Positions 11,340-22,451 of a stretch of DNA of 64,000 nucleotides are shown here, piece after piece. Made by a program: the position numbers and the translations under genes. This DNA comes from Vicia villosa (lineage: Eukaryota; Streptophyta; Magnoliopsida; Fabales; Fabaceae), in the NCBI RefSeq assembly GCF_029867415.1, contig NC_081185.1, forward strand, positions 39,936,766 through 40,000,765, read 5' to 3'. Position 1 is the first letter of the stretch; each line of letters opens with the position of its first letter. A model generated the notes under the pieces. The model saw only the letters and a program-made list of their open reading frames with translations. It was not told the DNA's origin and did not search any database.

Positions 11340-12527
11340 TTATAAGTGGGAAAATTTTGAGGTATGACAGTACCGTTGCTCTTGAATTATGGAATAGGCC
11401 GTAAATTGGGCACCTTGCTCAATGACATGAGTGGTCAAGGTAGTAAGGTGCTCATTCATCAAATTCTGATTCTCAATTTGTTGGAGACGCATAGCCTCAA
11501 TCAAATTTGCAACATTAGAGCCAGCATTTTCAGCACCCACATCTTCATCTTCATCTTCCCCTTCATTGTCTTCCCCTTCATCAATATTCATATCATCCTC
11601 ATCTTCTCGGTTTAGGTCAGGATTGTTTCCTCGTAAAATAGCTCTATAGGTACCTGTGGCTTGATTGTAGGAGAATCCCATCATGTTCAAGGTTTTCTTT
11701 GTGAATTCTTGGTCGATTGAGATGGACTTCTTGGGAAGCCTTTGAGACGGAATATTTACCTTATTAAGCACCCATTGGATGAATGATGCGTATCCAATAG
11801 CGGTGCCTCTTCCTGATTCCTTCAACTCAAACATCCGCTTCACTATAAAATGAGGCCAATTCCCCGAAATTCTATTTTTGATCAACCAAACTAGATACAC
11901 TTCTTGTTGGTCAACACGAGAGTATCCGCCTTGCTTAGGTCGGATAATTCGTGCCACAATCCACTGCAGGATTCTATCAAGTATGTTCAGAAGACCTGTA
12001 GTAGCCGTCCGAGGGAACAGATTGCTTTGAACGATATGGTCAGCATGAGGACGCCTCAACATGTTGTTCAGTGCAACATTGTAGTCAAACTGAGTCAATA
12101 CGTTGGTGTCAGTTACCATGACAACATTCTCACTTAACGAAAACAAGCCAACATGCCTCCAAGTGCTATCGGTAATGGCGTAAGTGGTTGTACCCATCTT
12201 AAAATTGAACGAACTACCTTGGAAGTTTCCTTCCATCCCATTATAGAAAATCCAAACTAAATCCTCATTGTAATCATGACTCAGTTCAAGAAAAGCACCT
12301 AGTTTTTGAACTTCAAGCAAATCGATTACCTGTTGTAGATGAAGTCTTCGCAAGGTTCCTATGAATAGCATGAATTGTTTGATGACCTTTCTTTTGCTGA
12401 AGTGGGCTGAGTAGGATTCAACAAGAGCGTCGGGAATAAGAGATAAAGCATCCTCTATTTTAGGTTGTCGTTGAGAAGAGGAGTCCCCTCTGCTTGCTCT
12501 CTTTCTTGAGAATTTGTGGGAAGCCAT
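11340..12527 (-). CDS. Post-pol (env-like position) ORF of SIRE element S, truncated by element A
   Basis: The ATG at 12527 opens a 395-codon frame. The last nine residues (CHTSKFSHL) come from element A's LTR, so native sequence ends at 11370. The N-terminus is basic and Ser/Arg-rich. The middle, about residues 80-280, looks globular, with aromatic-rich stretches (EDLVWIFYNGMEG, YLVWLIKNRISGNWPHF). Residues about 300-330 are strongly acidic (Asp/Glu runs), and the following segment (NLIEAMRLQQIENQNLMNEH) looks coiled-coil forming. I see no signal peptide or clear membrane segment, so 'envelope' is only positional. The fold may match the 'putative plant transposon protein' family found in plant retroelement extra ORFs, but I could not test this. 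It has no internal stops, unlike gag and pol of the same element. Function unknown. Confidence 0.7.
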   Translation of the reverse strand: MASHKFSRKRASRGDSSSQRQPKIEDALSLIPDALVESYSAHFSKRKVIKQFMLFIGTLRRLHLQQVIDLLEVQKLGAFLELSHDYNEDLVWIFYNGMEGNFQGSSFNFKMGTTTYAITDSTWRHVGLFSLSENVVMVTDTNVLTQFDYNVALNNMLRRPHADHIVQSNLFPRTATTGLLNILDRILQWIVARIIRPKQGGYSRVDQQEVYLVWLIKNRISGNWPHFIVKRMFELKESGRGTAIGYASFIQWVLNKVNIPSQRLPKKSISIDQEFTKKTLNMMGFSYNQATGTYRAILRGNNPDLNREDEDDMNIDEGEDNEGEDEDEDVGAENAGSNVANLIEAMRLQQIENQNLMNEHLTTLTTHVIEQGAQFTAYSIIQEQRYCHTSKFSHL

Positions 12528-13076
12528 TGATGAATGATTTGGAGGAGATTGATGGAGTATTAGATGGAAGTGTTAGGGTTCTTTGGTGTGGAGGTCGACG
12601 ATACAAGAAGGGAGAGGAGATAATGATTTACCTTGAGCCCCCTTTTTAAATGTAACCTAATTTTGAAATTCTACGAACGATGCGTCGACCTATGTAGGTG
12701 ATGCGTCGATGCATTAGCCTCAGATTTTTAAAAATTTCATTGAGTAGGTCGACTCACAGAAGGAGTAGGTCGACCTATGTTTTACAAATTTCAAAATTTG
12801 GCTAGATGCAATGAATGTATAAACGAACATACTTATGAACAAATTTCAACTTTACCATATTGATATATTAGCATGAATTGAATCTAAGGTTGAAACGATA
12901 TTACCTTTACGCATGGGAGATGGAGAAACATGGCCTCACATATCTTTGAATAAACACTTCAATATATTTGTGAGAACATAGATAATAGTAATAAATAAAG
13001 CACATGCAACTACTCATAGTTGCAACCTATCCGATATATCAAGGACCCCAAGTTCCCTACGGATGTGAAAGAAGGG
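12528..13076 (-). promoter_or_regulatory. Spacer between pol and the extra ORF with a GTCGAC palindrome cluster
   Basis: This non-coding segment lies upstream of the ORF starting at 12527. GTCGAC occurs at 12594, 12684, 12748 and 12769, mostly within AGGTCGACCT or GCGTCGACCT contexts, the same motif that is clustered nine times in this element's LTR. The sites lie 65-250 bp upstream of the ATG, where promoter elements for a separate transcript would sit. That role is inference. Confidence 0.55.
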
Positions 13077-16000
13077 CTAGGTAGCTAGTGGTTTTGTAAA
13101 GATGTCGGCAAGTTGATTTTTGCTATCAACGTGTTCAAACACTACATCACCCTTCTCAACATGATCTCTAAGGAAATGGTGTCGAATTTCTATGTGTTTA
13201 GTGCGAGAGTGCAAGATCGAATTTTTGGTTAAATTTATAGCACGTGTGTTATCCCAAAAGATAGGAATATGATCAAGCTTGACATTGAAGTCAAGTAATT
13301 GTTGCTTGAGCCATAGTATTTGAGCACAACAATTACCGGCCGCCACATATTCCCCCTCGGCGGTTGATAAAGCAACGGACACTTGTTTCTTGCTATGCCA
13401 ACTAACCAAGGAATTTGAAAAGAAGTGACCTGTTCCACTAGTGCTTTTCCTATCCAATTTGCACCCTGCAAAGTCGGAATCAGAAAATCCAAGCAAAGAG
13501 CAATCACTACCTTTGGAGAACCATAAGCCATGCTTAGTTGTACGGACAAGATACCTAAGTATGCGCTTAACGGCTTTTAAGTGAGACTCCTTAGGACATG
13601 ATTGGTATCTGGCACACATACAAACACTAAACATAATATCGGGACGAGAGGCGGTAAGGTAAAGAAGGGAGCTGATCATACCTCTATATCTTTTTACATC
13701 AACCGGCTTACCATGTTCATCCCAATCAAGATTTATCGCGGTAGGCATAGGAGTGTCAATGGCCTTTGACTTTGCCATGTCAAAACGTTTGATGAGTTCT
13801 TGACAATACTTAGTTTGACTCACAAACGTGCCTTCTTTTAGTTGCTTTATTTGGAGTCCAAGGAAGTAGTTTAGCTCACCCATCATGCTCATTTCAAATT
13901 CTCCCTGCATAAGCTTAGAAAACTCCTTTACAAGAGTCATGTTAGTAGACCCGAAGATAATATCATCAACATACACTTGAACTAATATGGAATGCTTTTC
14001 ATGTCTCTTAATGAATAGGGTGGTATCAACTTTCCCTCTTAAGAAACCTTGATTAATCAAGAAATTACTAAGCCGCTCATACCAAGCTCTAGGAGCTTGT
14101 TTTAGACCATACAAGGCACGCTTAAGTTTATAAACATAATCAGGATAAATAATGTTTTCAAATCCGGGAGGTTGAGAAACATAGACCTCTTCATTAATGA
14201 ACCCATTTAGAAAAGCACTCTTTACATCCATTTGATAAAGCTTAAAGTTTTGCGAACATGTGAATGCAATTAACAAGCGTATTGCCTCAAGTAGGGCGAC
14301 CGGAGCATAGGTCTCCTCATAGTCGATTCCTTCCTCTTGGCTATACCCTTGAGCAACAAGACGGGCCTTGTTGCGAGTGATGATACCGTTTTCGTCTAGT
14401 TTGTTCCTAAACACCCATTTCGTGCCAATTACTCGATGGTCTCGCGGAGGAGGGACAAGGTCCCAAACCTCATTTCTCTTAAATTGGTTTAGCTCTTATT
14501 TCATAGCTAAATACCAATGCTCATCGACTAATTCATCTTTGGAGTTTTTAGGCTCAATTTGAGAGACGAAAGAATAATAAAAACAAAAGTTACTTATCCT
14601 TGACCGTATTGTCACACCTTTTGATATGTCTCCTAGAATGTTCTCCATAGGATGGTCCTTAGAGGATTTCCATGCAAGGGGAAGATCACTCTTCTCACTT
14701 GGTTGGTCTTCCACTTTCTCCTTAGGTGTTTGATCCACTTCCTCTTCATTATTCTCAGGTAAGAGTGATTCTTTATATTTCTCAAGCTTGGCATCCAGAT
14801 CCTTAAGTATACTCTCAGTTGAGATACCTGCACCATTAAGAACACTACCTTTTCCGACAACTTTCGGATAAGACTCATCAAAAGAGACATGTACAGACTC
14901 TTCAACAATATGTAACCTTTTGTTGTATACTCTATAAGCTTTACTAGATTGAGCGTATCCTAGAAAGATACCCTCATCCGCTTTTGAATCAAACTTACCA
15001 AGATTTTCCTTTCCATTATTTAGAACAAAGCATTTACATCCAAATACATGAAGGTGGGAAATGTTTGGTTTTCTTCCTTTTAAGAGTTCATACGGTGTTT
15101 TGTTTAGAATAGGTCGTATCAAGATCCTATTTAAAACATAACAAGCCGTATTTATGGCATCAGCCCAAAAATATTTTCGAAGCCCATGTTCATTAATCAT
15201 AGTCCTCCCAAGTTCTTCCAATACACGATTTTTACGTTCCACTACTCCATTTTGTTGTGGAGTTCGTGGTGCGGAGAAGTTATGAATAATGCCATGATTT
15301 CCACAAAACTCTTCAAAAAGATGATTTTCAAACTCACCCCCATGATCACTTCGGATGGATACTATGTTAGTATTCAACTTATTTTGGAATAACTTGGCAA
15401 ATTTTTCAAACGCGGAGAAGGTGTCACTTTTGCTTGCTAAGAAAATCGTCCAACAATACCTAGAGAAATCATCAACTATGACAAACCCATAATAGTTTCC
15501 ACATAGACTTTTCATTCTAGATGGTCCAAAGTGGTCCATATGAAGAAGTTCAAGAGGTCTCATAGTAGATACAATGTTTTTAGATTTAAAGGAGATCCTT
15601 GTTTGCTTCCCCATTTGGCACGCATCACATAAGTGATCTTTGGAAAACTTTATTTTAGGTAGGCCAAGTACTAGATCTTGTGAGACAATTTTACTAAGCA
15701 AGTCAAAGTTGATGTGAGCCAAACGTCTATGCCAAAGCCATGAGTCTTCAATCATAGTTGCTAGACATTTGGCCTCTATCTGGGATATATCATTTAGGTC
15801 AAGCATGTATACATTGTTTACCCTCAAGCCTTTGAACACATCACCTTTCTTGTCATCATTTCTAATTATGCAACTTTCTTTAGAAAATGATACTAAGTAT
15901 CCTTTGTCGCATAATTGACTGATGCTAATAAGATTGTGTTTAAGGCCCTCAACTAGAAGGACGTCTGAGATAGTAGTAGAAAAGGGATTACCTACACTAT

Positions 16001-16160
16001 CTTTACCGAGTATTGCTCCCTTGTTGTTATCACCGTAGGTCACAAATCCTTTCTTCTTAGCCACAAAGTCATAGAATAAAGATAAGTCACCCGTCATATG
16101 TCTTGAGCATCCGCTATCTAGAAACCATCTTCTCTCGGATGGCTCAAGACACTCCACCTA
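13077..16160 (-). pseudogene. pol: pol of SIRE element S: protease, integrase, RT, RNase H
   Basis: From the 5' side: aspartic protease motif WFLDSGCSRHMTGD; integrase zinc finger (WHRRLAH ... CDACQMGK); integrase core with D ([10 protein letters not shown]), D (IRSDHGGEFEN) and E (NGVVERKNR) all present; RT with YVDD (VYVDDIIFGST); RNase H with SDSDFAG and STAEGEYVA; and the usual copia tail ADIFTKPLA. The frame is continuous except for one TAA at 14496-14498, just before the RT domain (context LAMK-stop-ELNQF). A frameshift separates this frame from gag near 16160-16170. The product would cut the polyprotein, copy RNA to DNA and integrate it. This copy would make protease-integrase only. 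The stop at 13077 ends pol just after RNase H. Confidence 0.9.
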
Positions 16161-16165
16161 CAAAT

Positions 16166-17875
16166 TTAAACAAGGGAAATAGGTACCCAATTTTCATTGG
16201 GTCCTTGTGCATGAATGAAACAAAGGTTGCTCTTGGGAGTCCATTTGAAAATGCCTTTGGGAACCAAGAATCTCCTAAAGCGACATTTTTTAATGGTATG
16301 CCCCCTTTTGCAACAATATAGACATCTTGAGTTTGAATGGTCATCACATTTGCTAGATTGATCTTTTATCACATAAGTGTATAGTTGATACAGATTTATC
16401 ATACTATTTTTGAAATGTGATCGATCAATAGCATATGTGATTTTTGGTTGTGAAGCCTTGTCTAATTTGGCTTTGATAGTTTTAACTTCTTTTTGCCAAA
16501 TGTGACAAGTCTCACATCCTCCCCATCTAAACCAAGGAATCTTGTCAACAACCCTTGTGTCTTTGATACTTTTGATCATAGATTCCTTGAGAGTTTCTAA
16601 TTCCTTTTCGGAATAGGAAACTTTCTTCTCAAGATATTTAAAGATTCTTTTATTTGAAGCTAAGCGTTGAAATGCTTCCTTAGCTTCATGATGCAAAGTA
16701 TCAAAGGCATACTTTAATTCAAAATAAGACATAGCATCAACATTATTGTATTTCTCATGACTTACAATCTTTTTCTTCTTTTGATGTGCCATGAGACATA
16801 GGTTGACGGTTTCCTCTTCATCGCTTGAGCTTTCTTTGCTAGATGAGTCACTATCACTTTCCCAAGCGATATAGGCTCTTCTTCATTTTGTTTTCTTCTT
16901 TTGAGGTTTGCTTTTTGCCTTATCTTTCTTAAGCGAGGGGAAATCCGGCTTGTAGTGACCCGGTTTACCATAATTGTAACAAGACCCTCTAGGTTTAGTC
17001 TTCTTATACTCATCTTGTTTGTTAGGCTTTGATTGACGTCTACAGTCGACTAGATTGTTGTCCGAGTGTTTAATTTCATTCTTTCGAAGATATTTATTGT
17101 ATCTTCTCACGAAGAATCCCATATCTTCATCCGGACTATCATCTTCGTCACTAGATTCACTATCACACGTATCTTTGGTGGATGACTTAGAACTGGAAGC
17201 CTTTAGAGCAATAGACTTCTTTTCGGTGTCCTTTGACTTCTCTTTCTTTTCTTTCTTTTTGTGCTTGTTTAGGTTCATGAGATCTTGCTCATGTTCTTCA
17301 AGCTTTCCAAATAGAGCCGTGAGATCCAATGTAGAGAGATCGTTGGCTTCTTTGATTTCCGTGACCTTAGGTTGCCATTCCCTACTAACACATCTCAAAA
17401 CTTTGTTAGTAGCTACGACATTGGGAGTAATATGTCCCAAAGTGTGTAAACGATTGATAATATGAGAAAATCTCTTTTGCATTTCCACAATGGTTTCACG
17501 TTGCTTCATAATGAGATCAAACTCTTGCGTTAAGGTATTGATTCTAGCTAGTTTAACATCATTAGTTCCTTCATGGGCGACTTGCAATGCATCCCACATT
17601 GCCTTAGCCGTTTGGCAATGCGACACACGAAAGTACTCATCAAACCCTAAGGAAGCAATAATCATGTTTCTAGCTTTCCAATCATACCCGTAATTCTTTT
17701 CATCTTTTTCATCTCATTGTGCTCGAGGATTAGGTCTGGTGATGCCTGCATCGTTGGTTATGGTGGTAGCCATAGGACCATTGATATGAATGCACATACA
17801 GTATTTCCAATAACTATAGTTTTCTCTAGTGAAAACAGGCGCTTTATTATATGCCCCTTTTTTACCACTCTCCAT
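16166..17875 (-). pseudogene. gag: gag of SIRE element S
   Basis: The ATG at 17875 starts a frame (KAPVFTRENYSYWKYCM) typical of copia gag. It carries an in-frame TGA at codon 54 (17714-17716), continues through the capsid region (MIIASLGFDEYFRVSHCQTA...), then a lysine-rich linker and a first zinc knuckle CYNYGKPGHYKPDF in which two of the Cys ligands are lost. A second TGA lies at 16883-16885. The same frame then gives an acidic Ser-rich stretch, a helical charged region, and an intact second CCHC knuckle (CLYCCKRGHTIKKC), ending at 16166. Two stops, a degenerate first knuckle and the frameshift into pol show that it is defective. Confidence 0.88.
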
Positions 17876-17910
17876 TTTCTAAAAAGTTATATCAAGCACT
17901 AGAATGAACC

Positions 17911-17926
17911 GGAGCTCGTGATACCA
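17911..17926 (-). other. Primer-binding site of element S
   Basis: The minus strand reads TGGTATCACGAGCTCC, starting 2 nt after the LTR end. The first eight bases match the initiator-Met PBS. A one-base insertion relative to the standard TGGTATCAGAGC follows. Confidence 0.75.
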
Positions 17927-17928
17927 CT

Positions 17929-18991
17929 TGTTAGACGATATGAATGGTCTAGAGGGGGGGTGAATAGACCACCTTTTTTGACTTAAGAAAATTTTAGCTT
18001 TTGAAACGTGACTTCCCTGAATCACTTAATCGTCTTCGAGCGATTACGTTATCTGGGACCGGATATGTGCACTAAACCGAACGGATGAAAAACGGTGAAT
18101 AATGAATTACGTTTTAACAAGTTTATCAATTACGTCAATTTTACACTTGATAGTATATTACTCACAATGAACGTTTACACTACAATTTGAACAAAAATTG
18201 ATTGAGGAATTTTATCGAACACTTGGTGATCGATATTTACCAAACCTTAATTTTTGTTCAACAATGGAAATTTTACAAAGCGAAAAGAAACAAGATAGAA
18301 ATAAGAACGATAAAGAACACGAGATTTGTTAAGGCAGTTCCTCTATCGTCCTCGCAGGAGTACGTCTGCCCCTAATTTCAAATGAAATTAGGAAAGTTTT
18401 ATTTGATTGCAAAATGTTTAACAAGGATAGAATTTACTAATCACCAACTACACAAATGTAGTAAAATTGAGTACAATTCGATCCTCCCCTTGATTCAAGT
18501 TGAGAAGCGATAGGTCGACCTGTTCCCCTGCATAGGTCGACCTGCTGAGAGTTATGCACCTGAAAATGAACTAAGTGTGACACTTGTGTCGACCTGAAGG
18601 GTCGGCGTGCGCATTCCCGTGAGTTCCTCAAAATACCTTGCGTCGACCTAAGCCATTAATGCGTTGACGCATTTTGTTCTTGCACTTGAGTCACCAAAAT
18701 TTGATGCGTCGACCTGAAGGGTCGGTGTGTGCATACCCGAGATTCCTCCAAAATCCTATGCGTCGACCTGAGGAGGCAATGTGTCGACGCATTCAGCCTA
18801 TACCTGAAATCCTTCACAAAAGGCTTGCAGTAGGTCGACCTATAGTACGTGTGAGTCGACCTATTGGTGTCTTGTGGCCAAAAGTGTTTGTCTTTGTTGC
18901 ATCCATTTGATTTCTATGACTCCACGCTGATTGTAGTTAATTCACAATGTTTTGACATCATGAAAACTACACCATTGCATTCACACTAACT
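17929..18991 (-). repeat. Element S 5' LTR
   Basis: In plus reading it starts TGTTAGACGA and ends ...CACTAAC(T), so element ends are TGTTAG/CTAAC. Length is about 1.06 kb, as in SIRE relatives. It contains a G-run near 17955 and the palindrome cluster at 18511-18864. The right boundary is placed on the inverted terminal match and could shift by a few bases. Confidence 0.8.
18511..18864. promoter_or_regulatory. Cluster of nine GTCGAC palindromes in the S LTR
   Basis: GTCGAC cores start at 18514, 18536, 18588, 18642, 18708, 18762, 18783, 18834 and 18855. Flanks extend the symmetry to AGGTCGACCT or TGCGTCGACGCA in several copies. Spacings are 22, 52, 54, 66, 54, 21, 51 and 21 bp. In element orientation the cluster lies about 130-480 bp into the LTR, in the U3 region where promoter and enhancer sequences are expected. 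Confidence 0.7.
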
Positions 18992-19619
18992 TTTGCTTGA
19001 ACTGTTTATTTTGAGATTACAGTCAGCGGGATGTCTCAATTTTGCCTAAGTCTCCTTCATAGGTTTTGACTTAACAGTCTTTTATCTTGATAGATATTGA
19101 CTGCCTGATTTAGTGATTACGGAGAACCATCATTGATTGTGTTAAATAATGACTGGCATAGTTGAGTCAATTGAGAATCTACCCTGCCCTAGGTTATGAT
19201 TAAGGGTTTTAATCTGTACGAGAAAGAAAACTCCTACGCCTTAGGCTCAAAGGGGTTGACTAGGGATTAACATCCTTATATCTACACTATTTAGGAATTG
19301 AAACAATGCATGTACATCGTCAGCATAGTCTGTTCAAAAGCATACTGTATGAGGTTGCGGTATCGTTTTCATCATCCTCCCTCAAAAGGCTCAATGCTCT
19401 ATCGAGAGTTGAATATCATAAAGAAAACAAAACAAAAACAAATTTTTAATATAATAAGAAGACAAGAAATAATTCAAGACAAACGTATGCAATGCATTAA
19501 TGATTATTATAAGAACAACTAATGTCAGTCATAAGACGAATGTTTAAACAAACAGAAAAGAAATTACGAACGCAAGTAAAACTAATGGTTTGAAAGTCAT
19601 CCTTCTAGGTATCCATTGC
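18992..19619 (-). other. 3'-side internal sequence of element C
   Basis: This is non-coding. The stretch 19150-19400 resembles 32790-33010 of element E (shared phrases around 'ctaccctgcc', 'aggctcaaaggggtt' and 'tgtacatc'), a conserved Ogre 3' region. In C it adjoins the gag remnant directly, so protease to integrase has been lost. Confidence 0.6.
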
Positions 19620-20877
19620 ATTTAACCTTTATGAGGTTCTTCTGGCTGGCCGAATTCAATGACCCCTTCTTCAATCAAGTCTTGAATTTTATGCCTCAAC
19701 GGCCCACAATCTTCTATATCATGACCAAGACTGTTTGAATGATAGGCACATCTTGCATGAATATGGAGGCAGTAGAGTTATCAGACTCTGATTGAGCAGG
19801 TGCAGCAAAGCTTGAGACAATGGCATGTGCAGTGGAGTAAATGACCTTTTAGGTTTGGATTTCCAAGTACGTTGGCCACCCTGTTGCTTATGCTAATCTT
19901 TCTGTTGTTGTTACGTTGGCGCCTGACTAGAGACCAGGACTGCCCCAACAGTGTTGGATTCATTCTTCCCGTTGTATGGCTTTTTTACAGCACCTGAAGA
20001 TGTAGCGACTTTCAACAGGTTCTCCAGTCAATATGAAGTCGGTGAAACCAGATGAGGAGCTTCATAAACATGTCAACCAACTCTCTGTCAGCCAACGGTG
20101 GTTGAACTCTGCCTGCCAGATCTCTCCATTTATGAGCGTACTCCTTGTAGCTTTCGTTAGAACCCATAGACATGCTTTGTAGTTGCATGCGGGTTGGCGT
20201 GAGAGCAATATTGTATTGGTATTGCTTATAGAAAACAACAGCAAGGTCTTCCCAAGTACGGATATTGGTACCCTCCAGTTGATAGTACCATTCGAGTTGA
20301 GTTCCATACAAACTCTCTTGAAAGAAGTGGATCCAAAGCTTCTTCTCAGCAGTGTGAGGTTGAATCTTCCTCACATATGATTTCAAATGTAGCTTAGGAC
20401 AAGAGACTCCGTCATATTTAGCAAAAGTCGGAATTTTGAACTTCGGAGGGATGACAACTCAAGAGATGAGTCCTAGCTCCTCAAAGCCCAGCCCATGTAC
20501 CTTCTGGATCTCTATAGCCTTCACACGTTCTTCCAGCAGCTGGTATTTCTCATCAGGACACTCGTCCTCAAAGTAGTAATATCTTTCTTCCTTAGAGGGC
20601 TTGACAGAATCATGATTACTTTTTGTGTCAGTCTTGATGCTAGCATCGTCATCTTGATCATTGTCATTGTCTTCAGGAATCTGGACTTCTTTAGCTTTTC
20701 TAACAGGGCCTCTGAGTCTTCTTCCATGTTAAGGACACCCACAAATTTTCTGGGCTTTTTCTCCTTCTTAGTCAGGAGTGCTTTCAGCTCATCTTGCCCC
20801 TTGGACAAGTTCAGGATCAGATCTTGAAACTAGGCATTCTGGGCTTGAAGGTTTTTGACTGATTGCTCGAGATCCAT
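19620..20877 (-). pseudogene. gag: gag remnant of Ogre-like element C
   Basis: The ATG at 20877 opens with MDLEQSVKNLQAQN, and an in-frame TAG follows at codon 16. The next block matches the charged N-terminal region of B gag with frameshifts. The stretch 20386-20012 stays open and encodes the retrotransposon gag core (LWIHFFQESLYGTQLEWYYQ, TRMQLQSMSMG, ELVDMFM). The distal part carries the linker QSWSLVRRQ in one frame and a complete zinc-knuckle pattern C-x2-H-x5-H-x4-C near 19690-19740 in another. Protease and everything after are absent. It is useful as an intact-frame comparison for the premature stop at 53957 of element B. Confidence 0.82.
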
Positions 20878-22011
20878 TTGTGCTGAAATAAACAGCGAGA
20901 GAGGATGAGAAACCTGCGGCGGAAGCTTGTTATGCGATGTTATTATATGCATATGCAATGTTTTCAAGGATCCTTAAGGAATTTAGTTTGCAACGTTAAA
21001 ACGTAGTCGCAGCTTTGTTAAAGAACTTTCATTTTTGGATGTCCTTCGATAAGAATCAAGCTCACCATATCCAGTGGGTAATAGCCTCTGATTTGGGATA
21101 CTTGTACTTCTGAATTTGAAGGTATATGGCTAGAGGAAAATAAATCCTCTTGCCCCTTGATAGGTGTTGTGCCATTGGACTAGAAGACATATGGCCAGAG
21201 GAAAATAAATCCTCTTGCCCCTTGACGAGAATTTAGCCCTTAATAATGGCACCTGAAATTGTGCGCCCTAAATTCCTAAGATCCTTGAAAGGGTTAGTTA
21301 TGATGTCATGATGTCATGCGAATGTAATGCAAAAAGCATAAGGTCGTAGGGACAAATAAGTCCTACAAGCAAAACCTGCAAGGAAATCAAGTGGTTAGAT
21401 AACACACACAAGCAAGTCACACAAGTGTCCTTAGGTTTAAAGGCTTGCATGAAGTGTGACCAGGTAACTACCCTTCCCCAATAGGTACTTCTAAAGATAA
21501 GGAAGAAATTAGTAACCAATTTCTAAAAAGTTACTCAAAATGGTCAGTCCTTCTAAAGCACCCTCGAACATGATACATATATACCATGCAATGATACTTT
21601 GAGAAAGAACCTATCTGAGTTGTAGTATCGGGCAGCGACTATGCCCTCAACATACATCAAGAGTAGTCCCCCCACTACATTCCTAAAGGCCAATATGGGT
21701 TAAAGGTAACTAAAGGTCCTTAAGCTCCGACTCACCCAAGGGTATATACACGAACCTCCCTCATACAAGAGAAGCATGCAAACAACCATGGAGACCTAAC
21801 TTAAGCGTGAACTTCATAATAACTCATCTCCCACATACATGAGAAAGGTCCCCATGACTATGCCACTCCTATCTTAAGGTGCACTTGAATTCGGGTATAG
21901 GATTCATCTTCCATTCAAATTCCCAAGCAACCTTGAAGAATAAAGCAATCAAAACAATCAAGCAAGTATTAAAGTAAACTAAGCTCTAAGGTAACTCCTC
22001 TTTTTAATTAT
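20878..22011 (-). other. Element C 5' untranslated region with two 65-bp hairpin units
   Basis: It is collinear with the leaders of A and B but, like A, has no ORF1. AGAGGA-AAATAAA-TCCTCT hairpins stand at 21132-21150 and 21197-21215, 65 bp apart as in A. The rest (21290-22010) is the conserved Ogre leader. Confidence 0.75.
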
Positions 22012-22029
22012 CCCCAGCAGAGTCGCCAG
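22012..22029 (-). other. Primer-binding site of element C
   Basis: The minus strand reads TGGCGACTCTGCTGGGGA, 4 nt from the LTR end at 22034. It is identical to the PBS of B and F. Confidence 0.85.
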
Positions 22030-22033
22030 TTCT

Positions 22034-22451
22034 GTAATACGGTGGGAGAACTAACTTTAAAATTTGTAAACAATGTTGCGGTGAGCAAGAGTCGCCACCG
22101 ACTTTTATTTTATCCAATTAGGAAAGGTATAAAAGATCAGGAAAGACCTTCTTTGAAAAGAGATTGAGTTTGGGGGGTAGGTTATACAAAGGGAAGGTGC
22201 AAGCACCCTTTACATCCATGGTTATCCATGGGCTCTTAATTGCTTAGCTCACTTGTTTGTTTGAAATGTTTGAAGAGGTGTCGTGTGTGTTTAAAAAAAC
22301 ATTTTGATTTTGAGAATGTCCAAAAAGACAATGTTAAAAAACGGGGTGTGAAAAGTATTTGATTTGAATTGATTATGAGCAAGCACTTAAGAGTTACCTA
22401 CCCTAAGTTCGTAAGGTCTTTCCTATTCTAAAGACTTTCCTTGAGCGATAG
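22034..22451 (-). repeat. Element C 5' LTR, first part
   Basis: It starts TGTAATACGGTGGG and holds the terminal hairpins (22216-22231) and the PBS-like AGAGTCGCCA (22088-22097). It stops at GATAG (22447-22451), where element B begins. The LTR resumes at 60481 after the second GATAG. Confidence 0.85.

Larger units (their letters stand above)
1790..11369 (-). mobile_element. Element A 5' LTR (Ogre-like), split by element D
   Basis: In plus orientation the LTR starts TGTAATATGG just beyond the PBS and ends ...GGTATGACA at 11369, giving TG...CA ends. In element (minus) orientation it starts TGTCATACC and ends ATTACA, like B's LTRs. Element D (2559-9139) and its duplicated GTGCG interrupt it, so the LTR proper is about 3.0 kb. 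It holds the terminal hairpins at 1934-1979, a 46-bp palindrome-rich array at 10360-10503, long A/T-rich stretches and a tRNA-like relic at 11238-11312. The right end lies inside an ORF of SIRE element S, which shows that A inserted into S. Confidence 0.85.
11370..18991 (-). mobile_element. Element S: SIRE/Maximus-type Ty1-copia retrotransposon, 5' LTR to post-pol ORF
   Basis: Order in minus orientation: 5' LTR (18991-17929), PBS, gag with two zinc knuckles, protease-integrase-RT-RNase H, a palindrome-bearing spacer, and an extra ORF cut at 11370 by element A. The long gag with a second CCHC knuckle far downstream of the first, the copia order integrase-RT, and an extra ORF after pol are hallmarks of the SIRE/Maximus lineage. 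The 3' LTR must lie left of element A, outside the window. The right boundary rests on TGTTAG...CTAAC inverted ends, with the expected final A replaced by T at 18991. The element is inserted in Ogre-like element C. Confidence 0.88.

Noticed and set aside
11340..12527. Host gene between transposons
   Set aside because: It is in the same strand and order as copia pol. The spacer shares the LTR palindrome, and the position matches the SIRE post-pol ORF.
16883..16885. Programmed stop or readthrough in S gag
   Set aside because: Another TGA at codon 54, a frameshift before pol and lost knuckle cysteines point to ordinary decay.
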